A DNA stretch of 64,000 nucleotides from Pectinatus haikarae (GCF_015732185.1 NZ_WIQM01000016.1:651001-715000); one strand, 5' to 3'. Shown: positions 31,401 through 41,235, counted from the stretch's first letter. Numbers and translations: made by a program. Notes: generated by a model not told the origin, from the sequence alone.

Positions 31401-33197
31401 CCAGTTGGTTATGTATCGGTGTCTCAATTATTTCCCGAATATAACGCGCAGCCGGACATTAGTCAATCACAGGCTGCCATTCCACAGACTGATGCAGTTG
31501 GGGTAATTACAGAAGCGGCAAAAGAATTAGGCTTTGATAACGTACCACTTTTGATTGCGCTGGCCATGCGTGAATCTGGTGGTGACGATGTTAATAATAT
31601 CAATGAAGATGCCTATAATCCTGATTCTGATGCTCGTGGCATGTTTCAGATCACGCCGGGGCAAGATGTTGCTAATGATGATGGCAGTCGTTCTAATATT
31701 TCTGCCCTTTATCCAGCTTATGATACGGATCCACTTGAAAATGCTAAAGCCGCAATTACTATATTACAAGATAAGATAAATCAATATGGCGATATATGGG
31801 AAGGCGTTAAGCATTATGGTGAAGGCACAGACGAATATGAAGGACAGGTTCAGGCTGATTATAATAGTTTAGGTGCTGGCGTAAATTTAGCGCCTACTTC
31901 ATTTTCTCGATATACACCGAACGGGACTCAGCTTGCCTTAAGTCAAAATAGCCGATTAAAACAGATATCCGATACCAAGGCTTACCGTGATTGGAGCATA
32001 AGGCGGCGCAAACAGATTGAAGAAACGCTTTATATGAATGATGAGTTAAGTCCTGACCAAACCGCTAGAGGCAGTGCTATTCGTGATAAAGCACAAGCTG
32101 ATATAAATGCCAATAATGACCAATTCAAGGATTTTGTGAAAACATCTGGATTGAATGATAAAGATACACAGGTTGCTCAAAATTATTTAGATGACCTAAA
32201 TAAAAAAGTTAAGACTAAGATGGAATCAGATTTACGTGATTTAGCAAGTACTGAGCATGATGAAATAAAACAACATCTTTCTGATATGAGCTATTTACAA
32301 AATGACTACGAAAGTAATTTAGATATTAAGCAACAAAAGGAATTAGAAAGATATATCAAGGTCCTAAATGAAGAATTAAACCAAACAGATATTTCATACA
32401 AGGATAGGCTCGCATTAACTAAGGAACTTGTTGAAAAACAACAGGAATTAGCTGAAAACAAAGGTAAATATTCAACAAATGATGCTTGGAAGTCCACTAT
32501 GCGTGAAATGAAAAGTTATCAAATGGATGCACAGTCAAGTATGAAAAGTGGATGGAATAGCGTAACCGGTGATATCGAAGGTGTATTTAGTGATCTGCTG
32601 ACAACAAATAAGTCATTTTCAGAACGCATGAAAAACCTGTATATAGATGTTGGTAATACTATTCTTAACACTATGACAAAGATTATTATGCAGGGACTTG
32701 TCATGAACAGTATTATGACCATATTTGGCAGTAATACAGGTGCATATTCGGGTCCATCAAGTGCATATGATATTGCATTTTCCAAAATGCAATCACTTTT
32801 GACTGATTCAACATCATCTGGGGCTGGATATACTTTCGGCAGTGCATATACCTTTGGTAATGTGTCTGCTTACGCCAGTGGGGGTGAAATGGATAGCGGA
32901 TATGCTCTTGTTGGTGAAAATGGTGCAGAACTTATACACACAAATACACCAGGTTATGTTTATAATGCAAGAGAAACAGCAGATATCTTAAATCGCACTG
33001 CAAATAATAATAATGCTGCTGTGCATGGTACTCCATCTGTTCAAATGACTTTAGTAAATAAAACAGGGCAGCAGATAAAAACAACTTCCGGCAACGTAAA
33101 ATTTGACGGTAAAAAATATGTGGTATCCGCTGTATTGGAAGCTGTTGCCAATAATGAGTCTAACATCAGAAATATATTTAAGGGGATGGTAGGATGA
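28437..33197 (+). CDS. Tail tape measure protein with two peptidoglycan-degrading domains
   Basis: 1586 residues, so a tail of roughly 230-240 nm by the usual 0.15 nm per residue rule. The N-terminal third is helical with Ala/Thr-rich repeats, with a hydrophobic stretch near 604-628 (AGGWVTVALMTMYA). Residues about 870-1005 form an NlpC/P60-like peptidase (YQLGGDGVSYTDCGKLF with catalytic cysteine; GGDHIVIS with histidine). Residues about 1020-1150 form a lytic transglycosylase (ALAMRESGG with catalytic Glu; GMFQITPGQD). These should open the cell wall during DNA injection. Confidence 0.94.
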   Translation: MAQNDVQINIIGKDDATGAFRSVLSSAEKTSRSIQGLGGNVGSLNSTLSNAGTSIMSLNSILSNTTSYALAIAGVNGLGDAMHSTIGAALEFYTTMQTGAVSLAGSLMSMGQINGESLTWNQSLSMSKELMQELSDQALVTGASTREISDVFRAMLPNALNAGMSIEQTLKLAGTLTTTGKSLGLNGNILMRDAQDLISGKNVQRTKLGAVLGLTNEDIQQAKQSANGLFNFLSTRLQGEMEANQNYLELLEGRWNHLKEAMARVGGLGATPLLKSVTDELANIANQFVKINNQTREVEYVNPDMIEGIASAGQVLMNFGNQFQRFVTDISGVGVPALHALGAGIDFVSQHAAIMGEVLMVTWIGRGINSYILDYRNVLNGATEAETFLGRAALKTKTQLQAQTAAMTAQKTAYLKEAQTSMATIAATSAPKVSKTNIAAEIALEAQLGQVVTNTTSAETRKMLAATTAATAFRGANAALLAGENELAIKILETNTSLDAQGVAAGTMSARAASAIELIQMGETELAQKILETNAAFDWQGTAAATAGAKAVEGATAGTAAQAALTGEAANTATVIAGAGATAEVTGGKMVTAGRTATTIVKDLASSVFTLAGGWVTVALMTMYATSKLDDYFQKEQKYTREHTFQAPNGQYYTYQQNGDITPAANSEGLPSYGIDSYSSKLFGQFGIGMSSSNSIDNYNDEDIREQEAAKEQADYDAEIQKEADEEKSQQDRWLAIQEKLSQDPHYLDTQKAIKDLMGQVTGKYSGDDNDKSTQKAARQLAHQEQQIAEANKQYSDTINKNAQLIKQANDKINSILASLDEKILDINGTQLQIDLSKDKKEWADIVKQIHGAAVNLKTLSYTTAQHTTMGGGLGADLYNIAASKDGMPYQLGGDGVSYTDCGKLFVDGIEQATGVSIGRTVDAIEQYASDNGAWHPAGDGYMPNVGDGVVVLGGDHIVISNGEGGYVGANSSTGVVEKNSVEGDFGAPVGYVSVSQLFPEYNAQPDISQSQAAIPQTDAVGVITEAAKELGFDNVPLLIALAMRESGGDDVNNINEDAYNPDSDARGMFQITPGQDVANDDGSRSNISALYPAYDTDPLENAKAAITILQDKINQYGDIWEGVKHYGEGTDEYEGQVQADYNSLGAGVNLAPTSFSRYTPNGTQLALSQNSRLKQISDTKAYRDWSIRRRKQIEETLYMNDELSPDQTARGSAIRDKAQADINANNDQFKDFVKTSGLNDKDTQVAQNYLDDLNKKVKTKMESDLRDLASTEHDEIKQHLSDMSYLQNDYESNLDIKQQKELERYIKVLNEELNQTDISYKDRLALTKELVEKQQELAENKGKYSTNDAWKSTMREMKSYQMDAQSSMKSGWNSVTGDIEGVFSDLLTTNKSFSERMKNLYIDVGNTILNTMTKIIMQGLVMNSIMTIFGSNTGAYSGPSSAYDIAFSKMQSLLTDSTSSGAGYTFGSAYTFGNVSAYASGGEMDSGYALVGENGAELIHTNTPGYVYNARETADILNRTANNNNAAVHGTPSVQMTLVNKTGQQIKTTSGNVKFDGKKYVVSAVLEAVANNESNIRNIFKGMVG

Positions 33198-33544
33198 GTG
33201 ATGCAATTGCATTTCCGGGCATTATAAAACCATCCTATGGAACTACTATAGACCCGGAAGATACAAGCCTTTTAACAAAAATGGACGATGGTTCGCAGGT
33301 CGGGCGCCGTAAATTTACGAAAAGCCGTATATCATGGAAATTGAAGTGGGATGCCATCACAAAAAGTGACTATCTAATTTTATCAGATTTCCTGCGGAAT
33401 ACTGTTTATTTTTCAGCGTTAACATTTGAGTGGGTATGTCCTTTGGATAACACAACTTATACCGTAAGGTATACGGCAAAGGAAGAATTCGAGACAAAGG
33501 ATGTTAATACCCTGACAGGTTCTATTACATTAACGGAGGCATAA
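33194..33544 (+). CDS. Minor tail protein gpM-like
   Basis: 116 residues versus 109 in lambda M. FPGIIKPSYGTTIDPED, RKFTKSRISWKLKWDAITKSDYLIL and FEWVCPLDNTTYTVRYT fit the M-like tail-tip family. It directly follows the tape measure gene with overlap, in the lambda order M-L-K-I-J. Confidence 0.84.
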   Translation: MSDAIAFPGIIKPSYGTTIDPEDTSLLTKMDDGSQVGRRKFTKSRISWKLKWDAITKSDYLILSDFLRNTVYFSALTFEWVCPLDNTTYTVRYTAKEEFETKDVNTLTGSITLTEA

Positions 33545-33545
33545 G

Positions 33546-34160
33546 ATGCTAGCATTATCTTCAATTGCAAAAAAAGAAAAAAATAAAATGTCTACCGATT
33601 CCGTTATGCTTATACTTTTAGAATTGCAGGTGCCGATAAGTGGCGTAGACCCTATCAGGGTTTGCTACAATACCGAAGACATCACATGGAATGGTCAGCT
33701 ATGGCAAGCGTTCCCACTTGAAATAGAAGAATGCAAGGAAGATTCAACAGGTTCCTACCCGTCTTTTGCTATTAAGGTAGACAATACAAGTCGCGCACTT
33801 ACTTATTATATTGAAGAATCAAACGGTGCTAATGGTGGTACAGTAGTGCTGCGAGTAGTGAATAGTAAAAATCTTGACAGCGCTACGCCAGAAATTGAAG
33901 AAAAATACGAAGTTACAAAATGCGATGTAGATCAAAATTTTGTGACACTTACCGTTGGTCCGTCTTATTCACCAGACTCAAGACGACCTATTGGCAGGTA
34001 TTTAAAAAACGGCTGTCGGTTCCAATATAAGGATGCACGCTGCGGTTGCACATCAAGTGCCACTTCCTGTAATCATACATTATCTGGTTGCAGGGCAAAT
34101 GGAAACAGCACGCGTTTTGGCGGTTTCCCTGGTATTGATCAGGAGGGTGTATATGTATGA
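33546..34160 (+). CDS. Minor tail protein gpL-like, probable iron-sulfur protein
   Basis: 204 residues. The beta-rich N-terminus (MLILLELQVPISGVDPIRVCYNTEDITWNGQLWQAFP) and the cysteine-rich C-terminus starting at CRFQYKDARCGC, with further cysteines in SCNHTLSGCRANGN, match lambda gpL, whose C-terminal domain binds a [4Fe-4S] cluster. It forms part of the tail tip hub. GGAGG precedes the start; ATG further in (M15) is an alternative. Confidence 0.88.
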   Translation: MLALSSIAKKEKNKMSTDSVMLILLELQVPISGVDPIRVCYNTEDITWNGQLWQAFPLEIEECKEDSTGSYPSFAIKVDNTSRALTYYIEESNGANGGTVVLRVVNSKNLDSATPEIEEKYEVTKCDVDQNFVTLTVGPSYSPDSRRPIGRYLKNGCRFQYKDARCGCTSSATSCNHTLSGCRANGNSTRFGGFPGIDQEGVYV

Positions 34161-34564
34161 TAAAATATGATGATTTAATCGGAGTACCATTTAAAAATAA
34201 TGGCAGGGATATAAAAACCGGAGTTGACTGCTATGGTCTTGCAATGGAAGTTTATAGCAGGTTTGGAATTAAGCTTCCAGAGTTTTTCGCTGATTATAAT
34301 GATAGCGATAAAATCAGCAACATTATTCATGGACAGATGGGTTCAAGTGTATGGCGAGAGGTTAATCCTCCTTATCCGGTACCTTCATTACTTGCAATTC
34401 GGTTTGGTGTTCCATCGCCGATAATTAACCACACTGGGGTTTATATAGGAAATTCACGATTTATTCATATCAGGGGAAAAACAGGAGTTTGCATCGAAAA
34501 TATACACAGCATAGCATGGCGACATGTGATTGCTGGTTTTTTTATTTATAAGGGCCAATTATGA
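34157..34564 (+). CDS. NlpC/P60 tail-tip peptidase, gpK-like
   Basis: 135 residues. Catalytic cysteine in TGVDCYGLAMEVY, histidine in NHTGVYIGNSRFIHI. The N-terminal Mov34 domain of full-length lambda K is missing, so this is the NlpC/P60 half alone. It overlaps the gpL-like and gpJ-like genes. Needed for tip assembly and possibly peptidoglycan cleavage. Confidence 0.9.
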   Translation: MIKYDDLIGVPFKNNGRDIKTGVDCYGLAMEVYSRFGIKLPEFFADYNDSDKISNIIHGQMGSSVWREVNPPYPVPSLLAIRFGVPSPIINHTGVYIGNSRFIHIRGKTGVCIENIHSIAWRHVIAGFFIYKGQL

Positions 34565-37500
34565 TAACACTCATCGTAGTAAAAAATCCTTTTGCGCCTT
34601 ATAAAGGGCGCGAAATACATAAAATTAAATATAAGCCTGATAAAACACTGCTTGCTTATACAAAGCCATACCTTTTCGATAATATAGATGTAGATAATAT
34701 GATATTTGCCGTTAAAGGAAAATTAGTAAATCCTGATAGCAAAATAAATGATGGTGACTTTATTGTTATGTCCCCGTCTATTGGTAAAGGTGGCGGTAAA
34801 AATCCACTACTTGTTGTAGCTACGATTGCTTTATCTGTGGCTGCCATGTCATTAGGTGCAGGGTTTGCAGGTGTATCTGCATTATCACAGGCAACAGGCT
34901 GGGCGGCAATAGGTGGGTATGCTGTTGCTGCTGGAGTTATGTATTTAGGTGGCACACTTATTAATCATGCTTTTGGCACGGCAAAAAAGGAAAGCACATC
35001 AAATCCTACCTATAGCTGGGATGGTATTACTACTACCAGTGGGCAAGGCAACCCTATCCCACTTACCTACGGTACTGTTAAATCCGGTGGGCAGACGCTT
35101 AGTAAATTTATTACAATCAGTAATGATGATCAGTATTTATACTGGCTTATATCTGCTGGCGAAGGACCGTTAAGCTTTAGTGATATAGAAATGAACAGTA
35201 ATCCGATCGGTTATTATAAAGATACCAGCTATGACATAAGAAATGGCACTTTTAACCAATCGGCGATATCTAATTTTAATGATACAGTTTCGACACTGGA
35301 ATTAGATCAGGAATTATTAACTGATTCTTATAGACAATATGATATTGACGGCAACGCTAATCAAGGCTTAATGATTCAGGTGGAATGTTCAAATGGTTTG
35401 TATTATGCAAATGATAATGGCAGCTTAAGTACAGAATGGGTATCAATAAAAGCTGATTATTGTATTACGGGTAGTAATAATTGGATAACGTTTGTTAATG
35501 AAAGTATATCAGCAGCGCAGACAAGTGCAGTACGTAAACAATATAGGGTAGATGGTATAGCGGCTGGTACTTATACCGTGCGTGTTATTTGCACAGGGCG
35601 TGGTGCTGATATAGGGTCCACCAGAGCACAAACTCGGATCTGGTGGACAGCGGTTTCAGGTATAACTTATGATGACTTTTGTTATCCAGGCATCGGACTT
35701 ATTGGAATTAAGGTTCTCGCTACAGATCAGTTGTCCGGATCACCATCTGTTACCTTTTTAAAAACACGTTCAACAGTATTGGTCTATAATCCTGATAAGG
35801 CTGCATATGAACAGCAAGATGCCACCAATCCCGCATGGGCGTCATATGATGCCGTGCACAGGGCAGTTGATTTATATGGCGACGGTAGTGCGGTTGTTGT
35901 TGATGGTGCGCCGGCAGAACTCATGATGTACGATAAATTTGCTGCATGGGCGGCATCATGTACCGCAAAAAGTCTACATGTAAATATTGAGGTCAATACA
36001 GCTGATGAAATGCTGACCGTCATAAATAAAAATATTGCCTGCGTAGGGTACGGAAGAGTACAATTGTTTGGAGTCAAATATGGTTGCACATTCGACGACG
36101 TTGTGGATACGCCTGTTCAGATGTTTACAATGGGAAACATCATACAAGGAAGTTTCCAGGAAGAATTTTTGCAGACTTCCGACAGGGCAAATGCCGTTGA
36201 AATAACTTTTACTAATAAAGATAAAAACTATGAACGTGATACTACAACTGTCTATTCAGATGATTATGATGAAGCAGATCAATATAATACAGTAACATCA
36301 ATTACGATGGATGGCATAACAAGCTATGAACAAGCCTATGCCTATGGCAAGTACCAACTGTACTGTAATAAATGGCTTGTACGTACTTGCGTATTTAATG
36401 CCTCAATTGATGCAATAGCCTGTAATGTCGGCGATGTTGTTGCCCTCTCACACGATGTGCCTGAATGGGCCTGTAGTGGGCGTATCACGGCTGTCAGTGA
36501 AAATACTATTACAATGAATGGCATTTTCGATAATTATGATAGTACAGCAGCTTATCAATTCCAGTATAGAGCGTCAGATACTGATTCCTTATATACTGTT
36601 GAAGTATTATCAATTATTATTTTGTCAGATGGCGTTCAAGCCGTTTTAGCTAGTCTTGGGACTGATGCACCGTCAATAGGAGACATATGCGATATTGCTA
36701 AAGTAAATATAGGCTCCAAATGGTTTACAATTAAAGCCATCACCAGAAGCAATAATGGCGAATTTGAACGTCAAATTACAGCCTTGGAATATAACGCGAA
36801 CGTCTTTAACCAGAACTATACAATCCCACCGCAGAACTATTCTACTGCACAAGCTAACCAGGCACAGAATGTTATCAATATATCAGCAAAGCAAGTACAT
36901 TGGCTGGCATCAGATGGAACAAAACACGCTCATTTATATGCTTCGTGGGAACTTCCATTAGGCGCATATGCGAGTAAGTTTCTTGTTTATGCATCAACTG
37001 ATAATGTAACTTTTAATACGATCGCAGAAGTAAGCACATTTTCAATTGATTTTGATACGCTTCCAGATACCGTTTATTACTTAAAAATAAAAACTATTAC
37101 TAATTTGTCTCAGTCAAATGGAGTTACAATTACTGCTGATGTTGGACAGGATATCCCACCTAACGACGTTACTGGACTTATGGTTACACAGGTTCTATCA
37201 AATGCTACTCAGGTTAAATTAACATGGGCAGCTAATACCGATATAGATCTTAAAGGATATCGTGTCTATGTAAATAATATCCTTGTTTCAAATATTTTAA
37301 CAGACTCAACTTATATTTATACCGCATCTTCAACTGGCTCATATACTTTTGGAGTGGTAGCGGTAGATAATAGCGGAAATGAATCAACAAACCCTGATAC
37401 ACAAACGGTCACGATAACTTGTGAACCCGCAGATGTAGCAGGGTTTTCCTTTGCACAATCCGATGCAGATCGCAGTATTGCAGTGTTCACTTGGAACGCC

Positions 37501-39516
37501 AATACCGAAATAGACCTTAGCTACTACGAAATACGCATGGGCGATACTTGGGACACAGGAACAGTCATCGTTACCAAGACTAAGGCTACGACTGTACGGT
37601 ATACGTTGCCAAGTTCTGGACACTATACATTCTGGGCAAAGGCAGTGAATGCTGAAGGATTTTATTCTGTTACTCCTACAAACCTCACAGAACAGGTCAC
37701 ACTTGAACCGGATGCAGTAACGAACCTTGCAATAGTCCAGTCCACACAGGATAAATCTAAAGCTATATTGTCGTGGACTGCATCGTCGGGCAGCGATATT
37801 TCATATTACGTTGTGAAATACGGCGATGCCTGGACTACAGGGACAGTAGTTGCACAGACCAAGGAAATCACGCTGGAAACTGCACTCCCGGGCAATGGTA
37901 CATTTCATTACATGGTGCAAACCGTGACAGTCGCCGGGTATGTCAGCACAATAGCAAGCATAGATATCGTTGACGTTTCTATCCAGCCGCTCGACGTCAC
38001 AAATTTTAAAGCTACACAAAGCAGCACTGATAAAACGATAGTACGCCTTACTTGGGATGCACCATCAGAAGTTGACATTTCATATTACGTGATAAAGTCA
38101 GGTGCATCTTGGGATACTGGTACGATAATTTCTCCACGTGTCTCCACGACTCTCTATGACGTAGAGTTAACAGACGAATTATCTCATACATGGTTAATCA
38201 AGGCTGTGACCATAGCAGGTAACGAAAGCCAGTACGCAGCGTCTATCTCTGGTAACTATGACCTGCGCCCGTCCGTCGTGCCATCGTTGCAAGCTGCGCA
38301 GAACGTCGATGACAGAAGTATTTTAAATATTCAGTGTGGTGAAGTTGACGATGGCGACCTTAGCGGATATCAAGTCAAGATTGGCTTTGATTGGAATAGC
38401 GGAGAAAGCCTACCATTTACCCGTGAACTTTACTCTACATATACATTGACCACCAGCGGCAATTACAAAGTAATGATAAAAGCTGTGAATAATGCCGGAT
38501 ATTACTCAGACGAATTGTCAATTTCAGTGAATGTGCAGGTTGAACCTTCGGACGTCACTGGCTTTATGGCGTTTCAGAATGGTGATACCGTGGAACTTTA
38601 TTGGAATAAGAGCAGTGATGCTGACGTTACAGGCTATGAAGTTCATGAAGGATATTCGTTTGACCAAGGCAGCACAGTTGCAACAGGAATTACAAATGCT
38701 AATTACACAGTTGATATAGATAATACAAGAACTTATAGGTACTTTGTAAAGGCAATAAACAGCAGTGGTAAATACAGTATCAACGCGGCTAGTGCTTCGG
38801 TTACTGTGTTAAACATTTCCTCTCGGAATGTCATTGAAACTTACGATGAAATAGCGCTGGCGAGTGGAACACACAGTAATACTGCATTCGGTGCATCTGC
38901 CTTGAACTTCCAGACACTCGGTGGCAAATTCAGTGACTATCCAACGACGAAATTTTCCGATGTCGGCGGTGCGTCGGTGCTGAAATTAGCAAAGGATACT
39001 AGCGGTAATTATCCTGTATCCGGCAGTTATCTCTCGGCAGTAATCGACATAGGCAGTGTCATAACTGCAAATGTGACTACACTGTTTACAAGCTCTGTCG
39101 CACTCAAAGGCGGCTTGGCGGCATTGTATATCCGCACTTCACAGGACAACGCCACGTGGTTAGACTGGGAAGTTTTCAAGCCTATTCAACGTACTTTTCG
39201 ATATATTCAATTGCGTGTAGATCTTGCGACTATTGATACTACAAAAACACCGGAAGTCAATCAGTTTATCGTGTCTATTGATGTGCCAGATACCGATATA
39301 CGCAAAACTGTATCTTTGTCTGCCGCAATAAACACGATATCCTACGGGCATACGTTTTACACTAATCCTACAATTATAGGTACTGTGATAGGTTCTGGTC
39401 TGCAATTTGAATTGCTAAGTGTGGATAAGGCTCAATGCACAGGGCAAATTATAGATAAAACTAATAACGATGCTGTTGTTGCGGGCAATGTATGTCTGCA
39501 AATTGGCGGCTACTAA
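34561..39516 (+). CDS. Central tail fibre/host attachment protein, gpI-gpJ fusion
   Basis: 1651 residues. Residues 1-75 are a beta-grasp-like gpI segment, 78-138 are hydrophobic Gly/Ala-rich (as in lambda I), and from about 150 the gpJ body starts (IPLTYGTVKSGGQTLSKFITISNDDQYLYWLISAGEGP). Six fibronectin type III repeats of about 92 residues follow (about 865-1417), each starting like PPNDVTGL, EPADVAGF, EPDAVTNL, QPLDVTNF, RPSVVPSL, EPSDVTGF. A separate C-terminal domain (1418-1651) is the best candidate for receptor binding. Confidence 0.92.
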   Translation: MITLIVVKNPFAPYKGREIHKIKYKPDKTLLAYTKPYLFDNIDVDNMIFAVKGKLVNPDSKINDGDFIVMSPSIGKGGGKNPLLVVATIALSVAAMSLGAGFAGVSALSQATGWAAIGGYAVAAGVMYLGGTLINHAFGTAKKESTSNPTYSWDGITTTSGQGNPIPLTYGTVKSGGQTLSKFITISNDDQYLYWLISAGEGPLSFSDIEMNSNPIGYYKDTSYDIRNGTFNQSAISNFNDTVSTLELDQELLTDSYRQYDIDGNANQGLMIQVECSNGLYYANDNGSLSTEWVSIKADYCITGSNNWITFVNESISAAQTSAVRKQYRVDGIAAGTYTVRVICTGRGADIGSTRAQTRIWWTAVSGITYDDFCYPGIGLIGIKVLATDQLSGSPSVTFLKTRSTVLVYNPDKAAYEQQDATNPAWASYDAVHRAVDLYGDGSAVVVDGAPAELMMYDKFAAWAASCTAKSLHVNIEVNTADEMLTVINKNIACVGYGRVQLFGVKYGCTFDDVVDTPVQMFTMGNIIQGSFQEEFLQTSDRANAVEITFTNKDKNYERDTTTVYSDDYDEADQYNTVTSITMDGITSYEQAYAYGKYQLYCNKWLVRTCVFNASIDAIACNVGDVVALSHDVPEWACSGRITAVSENTITMNGIFDNYDSTAAYQFQYRASDTDSLYTVEVLSIIILSDGVQAVLASLGTDAPSIGDICDIAKVNIGSKWFTIKAITRSNNGEFERQITALEYNANVFNQNYTIPPQNYSTAQANQAQNVINISAKQVHWLASDGTKHAHLYASWELPLGAYASKFLVYASTDNVTFNTIAEVSTFSIDFDTLPDTVYYLKIKTITNLSQSNGVTITADVGQDIPPNDVTGLMVTQVLSNATQVKLTWAANTDIDLKGYRVYVNNILVSNILTDSTYIYTASSTGSYTFGVVAVDNSGNESTNPDTQTVTITCEPADVAGFSFAQSDADRSIAVFTWNANTEIDLSYYEIRMGDTWDTGTVIVTKTKATTVRYTLPSSGHYTFWAKAVNAEGFYSVTPTNLTEQVTLEPDAVTNLAIVQSTQDKSKAILSWTASSGSDISYYVVKYGDAWTTGTVVAQTKEITLETALPGNGTFHYMVQTVTVAGYVSTIASIDIVDVSIQPLDVTNFKATQSSTDKTIVRLTWDAPSEVDISYYVIKSGASWDTGTIISPRVSTTLYDVELTDELSHTWLIKAVTIAGNESQYAASISGNYDLRPSVVPSLQAAQNVDDRSILNIQCGEVDDGDLSGYQVKIGFDWNSGESLPFTRELYSTYTLTTSGNYKVMIKAVNNAGYYSDELSISVNVQVEPSDVTGFMAFQNGDTVELYWNKSSDADVTGYEVHEGYSFDQGSTVATGITNANYTVDIDNTRTYRYFVKAINSSGKYSINAASASVTVLNISSRNVIETYDEIALASGTHSNTAFGASALNFQTLGGKFSDYPTTKFSDVGGASVLKLAKDTSGNYPVSGSYLSAVIDIGSVITANVTTLFTSSVALKGGLAALYIRTSQDNATWLDWEVFKPIQRTFRYIQLRVDLATIDTTKTPEVNQFIVSIDVPDTDIRKTVSLSAAINTISYGHTFYTNPTIIGTVIGSGLQFELLSVDKAQCTGQIIDKTNNDAVVAGNVCLQIGGY

Positions 39517-39529
39517 GGAGATGGTATAG

Positions 39530-40483
39530 ATGTCATATAATGGCGATAATCCTGCTGACACCGAGTATATCAGCGCTGCACCTGCAGAAATCAGGGCAAA
39601 TCAGGAGCAGCTACGTACTGGGCAAATTGTTGATGCAAAAGGCGCGGCGGGGCTTATACCTAGTAATAACACAGGACAGATACCTGTTTCGAATGGTACA
39701 GTTTGCGTAAATCTCAACGCCGACATGGTGGATGGGCATCATGCCAGTGAATTTGCTACGGTGGGTCATGTACATGCGGCTGCCACGGTAAATACAGATG
39801 GCTTTGAGTCTGCCGCAGATAAAACTAAGTTGGATGGCATTGCCTCAGGCGCGGAGGTAAATCAAAACACATTTGCAAATGTCGCAGTCGGCAGCAACAT
39901 AATTCAAGCGGATTCTAAGCAAGACACTTTGACAGTTGTTGCGGGGGCAAATGTAAACATCGCTGCTGATACTACAAACGACAAATTGACCATCGCAGTA
40001 ACTGGGTGTGTGCTAAACAGCGGTGGTGCTATATCCGGTGCACTGAATTTGGCAAATAATATACAGATAAATGGCGTAGACAAAGCAGGTACAGCGTATA
40101 ATTTGGTATTACGTGATGCCAGCAACAATAGTATTCTTGGGTGCACTGCCTATCCTACGGTAATCAATTCTTCTGTTCAGCCTACATGGAGTAATGGCAC
40201 GGCTGCTAAGACGCTGGCTACTACAGATGGCACAGTAGCTAATGCTACTAATGCTGCTGCGGCAATAAAGGCTACACAAGATGCCAGCGGTAATGTCATT
40301 ACTGATACCTATGCACCTTTGGCATCAGCAACATTAACAGGTACGCCTAAGGCACCCACAGCGGCCTCGGGGGATAATACAACACAGATAGCTACAACGG
40401 CTTTTGTAACTGATGCGATAAAGAAAGTAGTTTCTGGTAATACTCTTACATTTGGCAGTGTGACCATAGGAGTTGATAGATAA
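39530..40483 (+). CDS. Tail fibre/side-fibre protein
   Basis: 317 residues. The N-terminus (NGDNPADTEYISAAPAEIRANQEQLRTGQIVDAKGA) attaches to the tip in related phages; VDGHHASEFATVGHVHAAATVNTDGF is a typical collar, TDGFESAADKTKLDGIASGAEVNQN a common fibre repeat, and APTAASGDNTTQIATTAFVTDAI a typical shaft end. AAGGAGATGG precedes the start. Confidence 0.87.
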   Translation: MSYNGDNPADTEYISAAPAEIRANQEQLRTGQIVDAKGAAGLIPSNNTGQIPVSNGTVCVNLNADMVDGHHASEFATVGHVHAAATVNTDGFESAADKTKLDGIASGAEVNQNTFANVAVGSNIIQADSKQDTLTVVAGANVNIAADTTNDKLTIAVTGCVLNSGGAISGALNLANNIQINGVDKAGTAYNLVLRDASNNSILGCTAYPTVINSSVQPTWSNGTAAKTLATTDGTVANATNAAAAIKATQDASGNVITDTYAPLASATLTGTPKAPTAASGDNTTQIATTAFVTDAIKKVVSGNTLTFGSVTIGVDR

Positions 40484-41235
40484 TGAGTGACTTATACTAT
40501 ATTTTTAATGGTATAAAAAACACTATGGAATTGGTCAATTCTAAACGATCTGGTTATGATTATCTCACTGTAGATGGGGCATATGCATTATTACTGCCAG
40601 CATATGAAGCTTCGTATACTACGAAGCTTTGGGTAAGCAGGGACGGTGGAACGACTAAGAAATATATTGCTATTCGTCAGACTTTTAACGTTACTATTTC
40701 TCAATCTGCGAACCAGACAATTACAGTAATATGCAATGGTACCAGCTATACATCATCATTTACTGCCAGATATGGTGATGCTTTCAGCGTTTCTATCATT
40801 GGCAACAACGGCTATACAGCAGGCGGCGTCAATGTATCATCTGGGAATGTTACAGGAGATATAACAGCATATGCAACGAGTGGGGCTACATTAGTTGTTG
40901 CAGGCAGTGTGACATATGCAAGTAATCAAACAGCTTCTGGGCAATTTATTGTACCTGCACATGTTAATGTATTAGCGGTTTATAGTAATGCATGGAGTGG
41001 TTCAAGAAATGTAGCCGTTACTTCTGGTAATCAATATTTAATTAGGGTAAGCACACAACGCAAAATTGGTGTTGACGTCTATAGAGAAACATTCGTATCG
41101 ATTGGTAATGCAGATTTATCAAAACATACATCCGATCCAAATCCACTTACAATAACGATATCATGGTCAGATGCTGTTAATACTTATGGTACTGGGTGTA
41201 GTGCTAATTATCAGTCAGTATGGAATAGCAACTGA
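40483..41235 (+). CDS. Distal tail fibre/adhesin-like protein
   Basis: 250 residues, beta-rich, Ser/Thr/Asn/Gly-rich (SQSANQTITVICNGTSYTSSFTARYGDAFSVSIIGNNGY). The N-terminus is helical (YYIFNGIKNTMELV). It follows the fibre gene with one-base overlap. No family recognised; host recognition is likely from context. Confidence 0.72.
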   Translation: MSDLYYIFNGIKNTMELVNSKRSGYDYLTVDGAYALLLPAYEASYTTKLWVSRDGGTTKKYIAIRQTFNVTISQSANQTITVICNGTSYTSSFTARYGDAFSVSIIGNNGYTAGGVNVSSGNVTGDITAYATSGATLVVAGSVTYASNQTASGQFIVPAHVNVLAVYSNAWSGSRNVAVTSGNQYLIRVSTQRKIGVDVYRETFVSIGNADLSKHTSDPNPLTITISWSDAVNTYGTGCSANYQSVWNSN

